64,000 nt of DNA from Paralvinella palmiformis. Taxonomy: Eukaryota > Annelida > Polychaeta > Terebellida > Alvinellidae. Under the pieces are notes generated by a model. It ran no database searches. It was not told the DNA's origin and saw only the letters and a program-made list of their open reading frames with translations. Below are positions 62,953 through 64,000 of the stretch, in pieces; position 1 is the stretch's first letter; each line of letters begins with the position of its first letter. The stretch is from NCBI GenBank assembly GCA_025642065.1, contig JAODUP010000403.1:47501-111500 (forward strand), given 5' to 3'. The position numbers and the translations under genes are program-made.

Positions 62953-64000
62953 TCTCTCAAAATAAAAACAACTACATTTGATGACGTTTCATGATTAACA
63001 CAGACCCAGAGAGTTCGTTGCTTATTCGAGTTTAGTTGGGTGAGCCGTAAACACATCTTCCTTATCTACAGTTTGGTAGAAAATACGGGCTTTACTTTTA
63101 AATATACTAAAGCAAATTAGTCGTCGAATTTATATATGTTATAATGTATTACCGTCTGCTTATTATTTTTGATTTGATTTGATTTAACTTGTACAGTAAT
63201 ATAAATACATATAATAACACTAAAATACATAGAATGATAGATAGCACAAGAAAGTGAAAACACTTATTTCCTGGAGATAAACAAGACGAATCCAGGACAT
63301 AACCCCCTGCGGACAAAAACCCCTGCGATTCTGAAAACCCCCTGCGGACATAACCCCCAAAACGACATATTGGACAAACCGCCCTGAATGTCAGTGGTTG
63401 TTTTGAAAAAGATGGTTTATATGTGAATTTAATATATGTTTATTTTTTTCTTCAAAATATAACTATATAAGGCCAAACATAAATTTTCCATTGCAGTGGC
63501 CATATTCTAACAATCATTTGTGTGTGTTAATTACTGTCAATTAACTTGTCAGGTAAATAATAGGAAATAAATAGATCAATATGACATAATCATTTGAGGA
63601 TCAAATGTACTTCAAAATGAACTTAGGTGTGATGCTGATTAATATTAGAACTTAGGAACAGGGAAGCCACTTGATTAAAGAAAATTATTTCTTAGATCTA
63701 TGAAGCCAAATTATAATTGCAATCTGGGTTGAGAAGCCAATAAATTTGAAGGACACTAATCCTTTAATCTAAGAAGCCCATTTGTAATTACAATATCAAT
63801 AGGCAAGTCACAAAATGTAAAGGGCATTAATCCTTTGAAATAATTATCATATAAATCATATAAATTAGGAATCCTGTCATATTCTGATTGTAATTCATAT
63901 TTCCAATGTTACCTATAAAACTGAGTTCATTTTGTGTAAACATTACTTCTCAGACTGTTATAAATGATAGTTCTAGTATTACAAATATCAAGGTTATATA
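62953..64000. other. SELENOK upstream region
   Basis: Probable 5' UTR and promoter of SELENOK on the - strand. There is an ATGACGTTT motif (ATF/CRE-like core) at about 62980 and a C-rich tandem repeat at 63294-63386. The rest is AT-rich and featureless to the window end. No gene on the right flank was recognised. Confidence 0.4.
63294..63386. repeat. C-rich short tandem repeat
   Basis: CCCCCTGCGGACA occurs at 63304 and 63349, with a degenerate CCCCTGCGATTCTGAAAA between and further AACCCCC and GGACAAACCGCCC, roughly 30-45 bp periodicity. It lies upstream of SELENOK. Confidence 0.6.

Overview
This is a stretch of animal nuclear DNA: AT-rich, intron-dominated, full of microsatellites and tRNA-derived SINEs, with spliced genes on both strands. 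The gene content and repeats suggest a lophotrochozoan, most likely a mollusc. That call is an inference from a Sec-containing SELENOK, an LRRN gene with Ig and FN3 domains, and P-element and LINE debris typical of such genomes. No bacterial, CRISPR, rRNA or functional tRNA features were seen.

Three protein-coding loci can be recognised. (1) An intronless-CDS LRRN-family neuronal adhesion protein lies on the + strand at 21025-23271 (748 aa: signal peptide, LRRNT, about 12 LRRs, LRRCT, Ig, FN3, TM, 76-residue tail). (2) The first two coding exons of IMMP2L (mitochondrial inner membrane peptidase subunit 2) are on the - strand at 40208-40321 and 31445-31548. Its later exons, including the one with the catalytic lysine, were not found and probably lie beyond the left edge, which puts the LRRN gene inside an IMMP2L intron on the opposite strand. 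This is the arrangement of LRRN3 within IMMP2L in vertebrates. (3) A complete six-exon SELENOK (selenoprotein K) gene is on the - strand from 62952 down to 51232. It has a UGA selenocysteine codon third from the end, a 19-nt internal exon and a candidate SECIS element in the 3' UTR near 50763-50813.

Layout: 1-2.4 kb, degenerate minisatellite and SINE; 2.98-6.29 kb, a nearly perfect inverted duplication of about 1.26 kb arms; 7.0-9.2 kb, two more degenerate minisatellites; 9.2-21 kb, non-coding DNA with microsatellites; 21-23.3 kb, LRRN; 23.4-40.3 kb, IMMP2L exons and introns, with SINEs, a decayed P-element (THAP9-like) transposase and a second mobile-element remnant; 42.4-45.7 kb, SINEs plus 3' and ORF1 remnants of a LINE, with a NADAR-like motif; 46.5-50.3 kb, a two-copy 1.9-kb tandem duplication; 50.8-63.0 kb, SELENOK; 61.6-62.4 kb, a 749-bp non-autonomous DNA transposon with an 8-bp target duplication inside SELENOK intron 1.

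The three genes are not a pathway. LRRN acts at the neuronal cell surface, IMMP2L in the mitochondrial intermembrane space and SELENOK in the ER membrane. What links LRRN and IMMP2L is their nested arrangement. All assignments were made by reading translations by eye against remembered family motifs; no database search was run.
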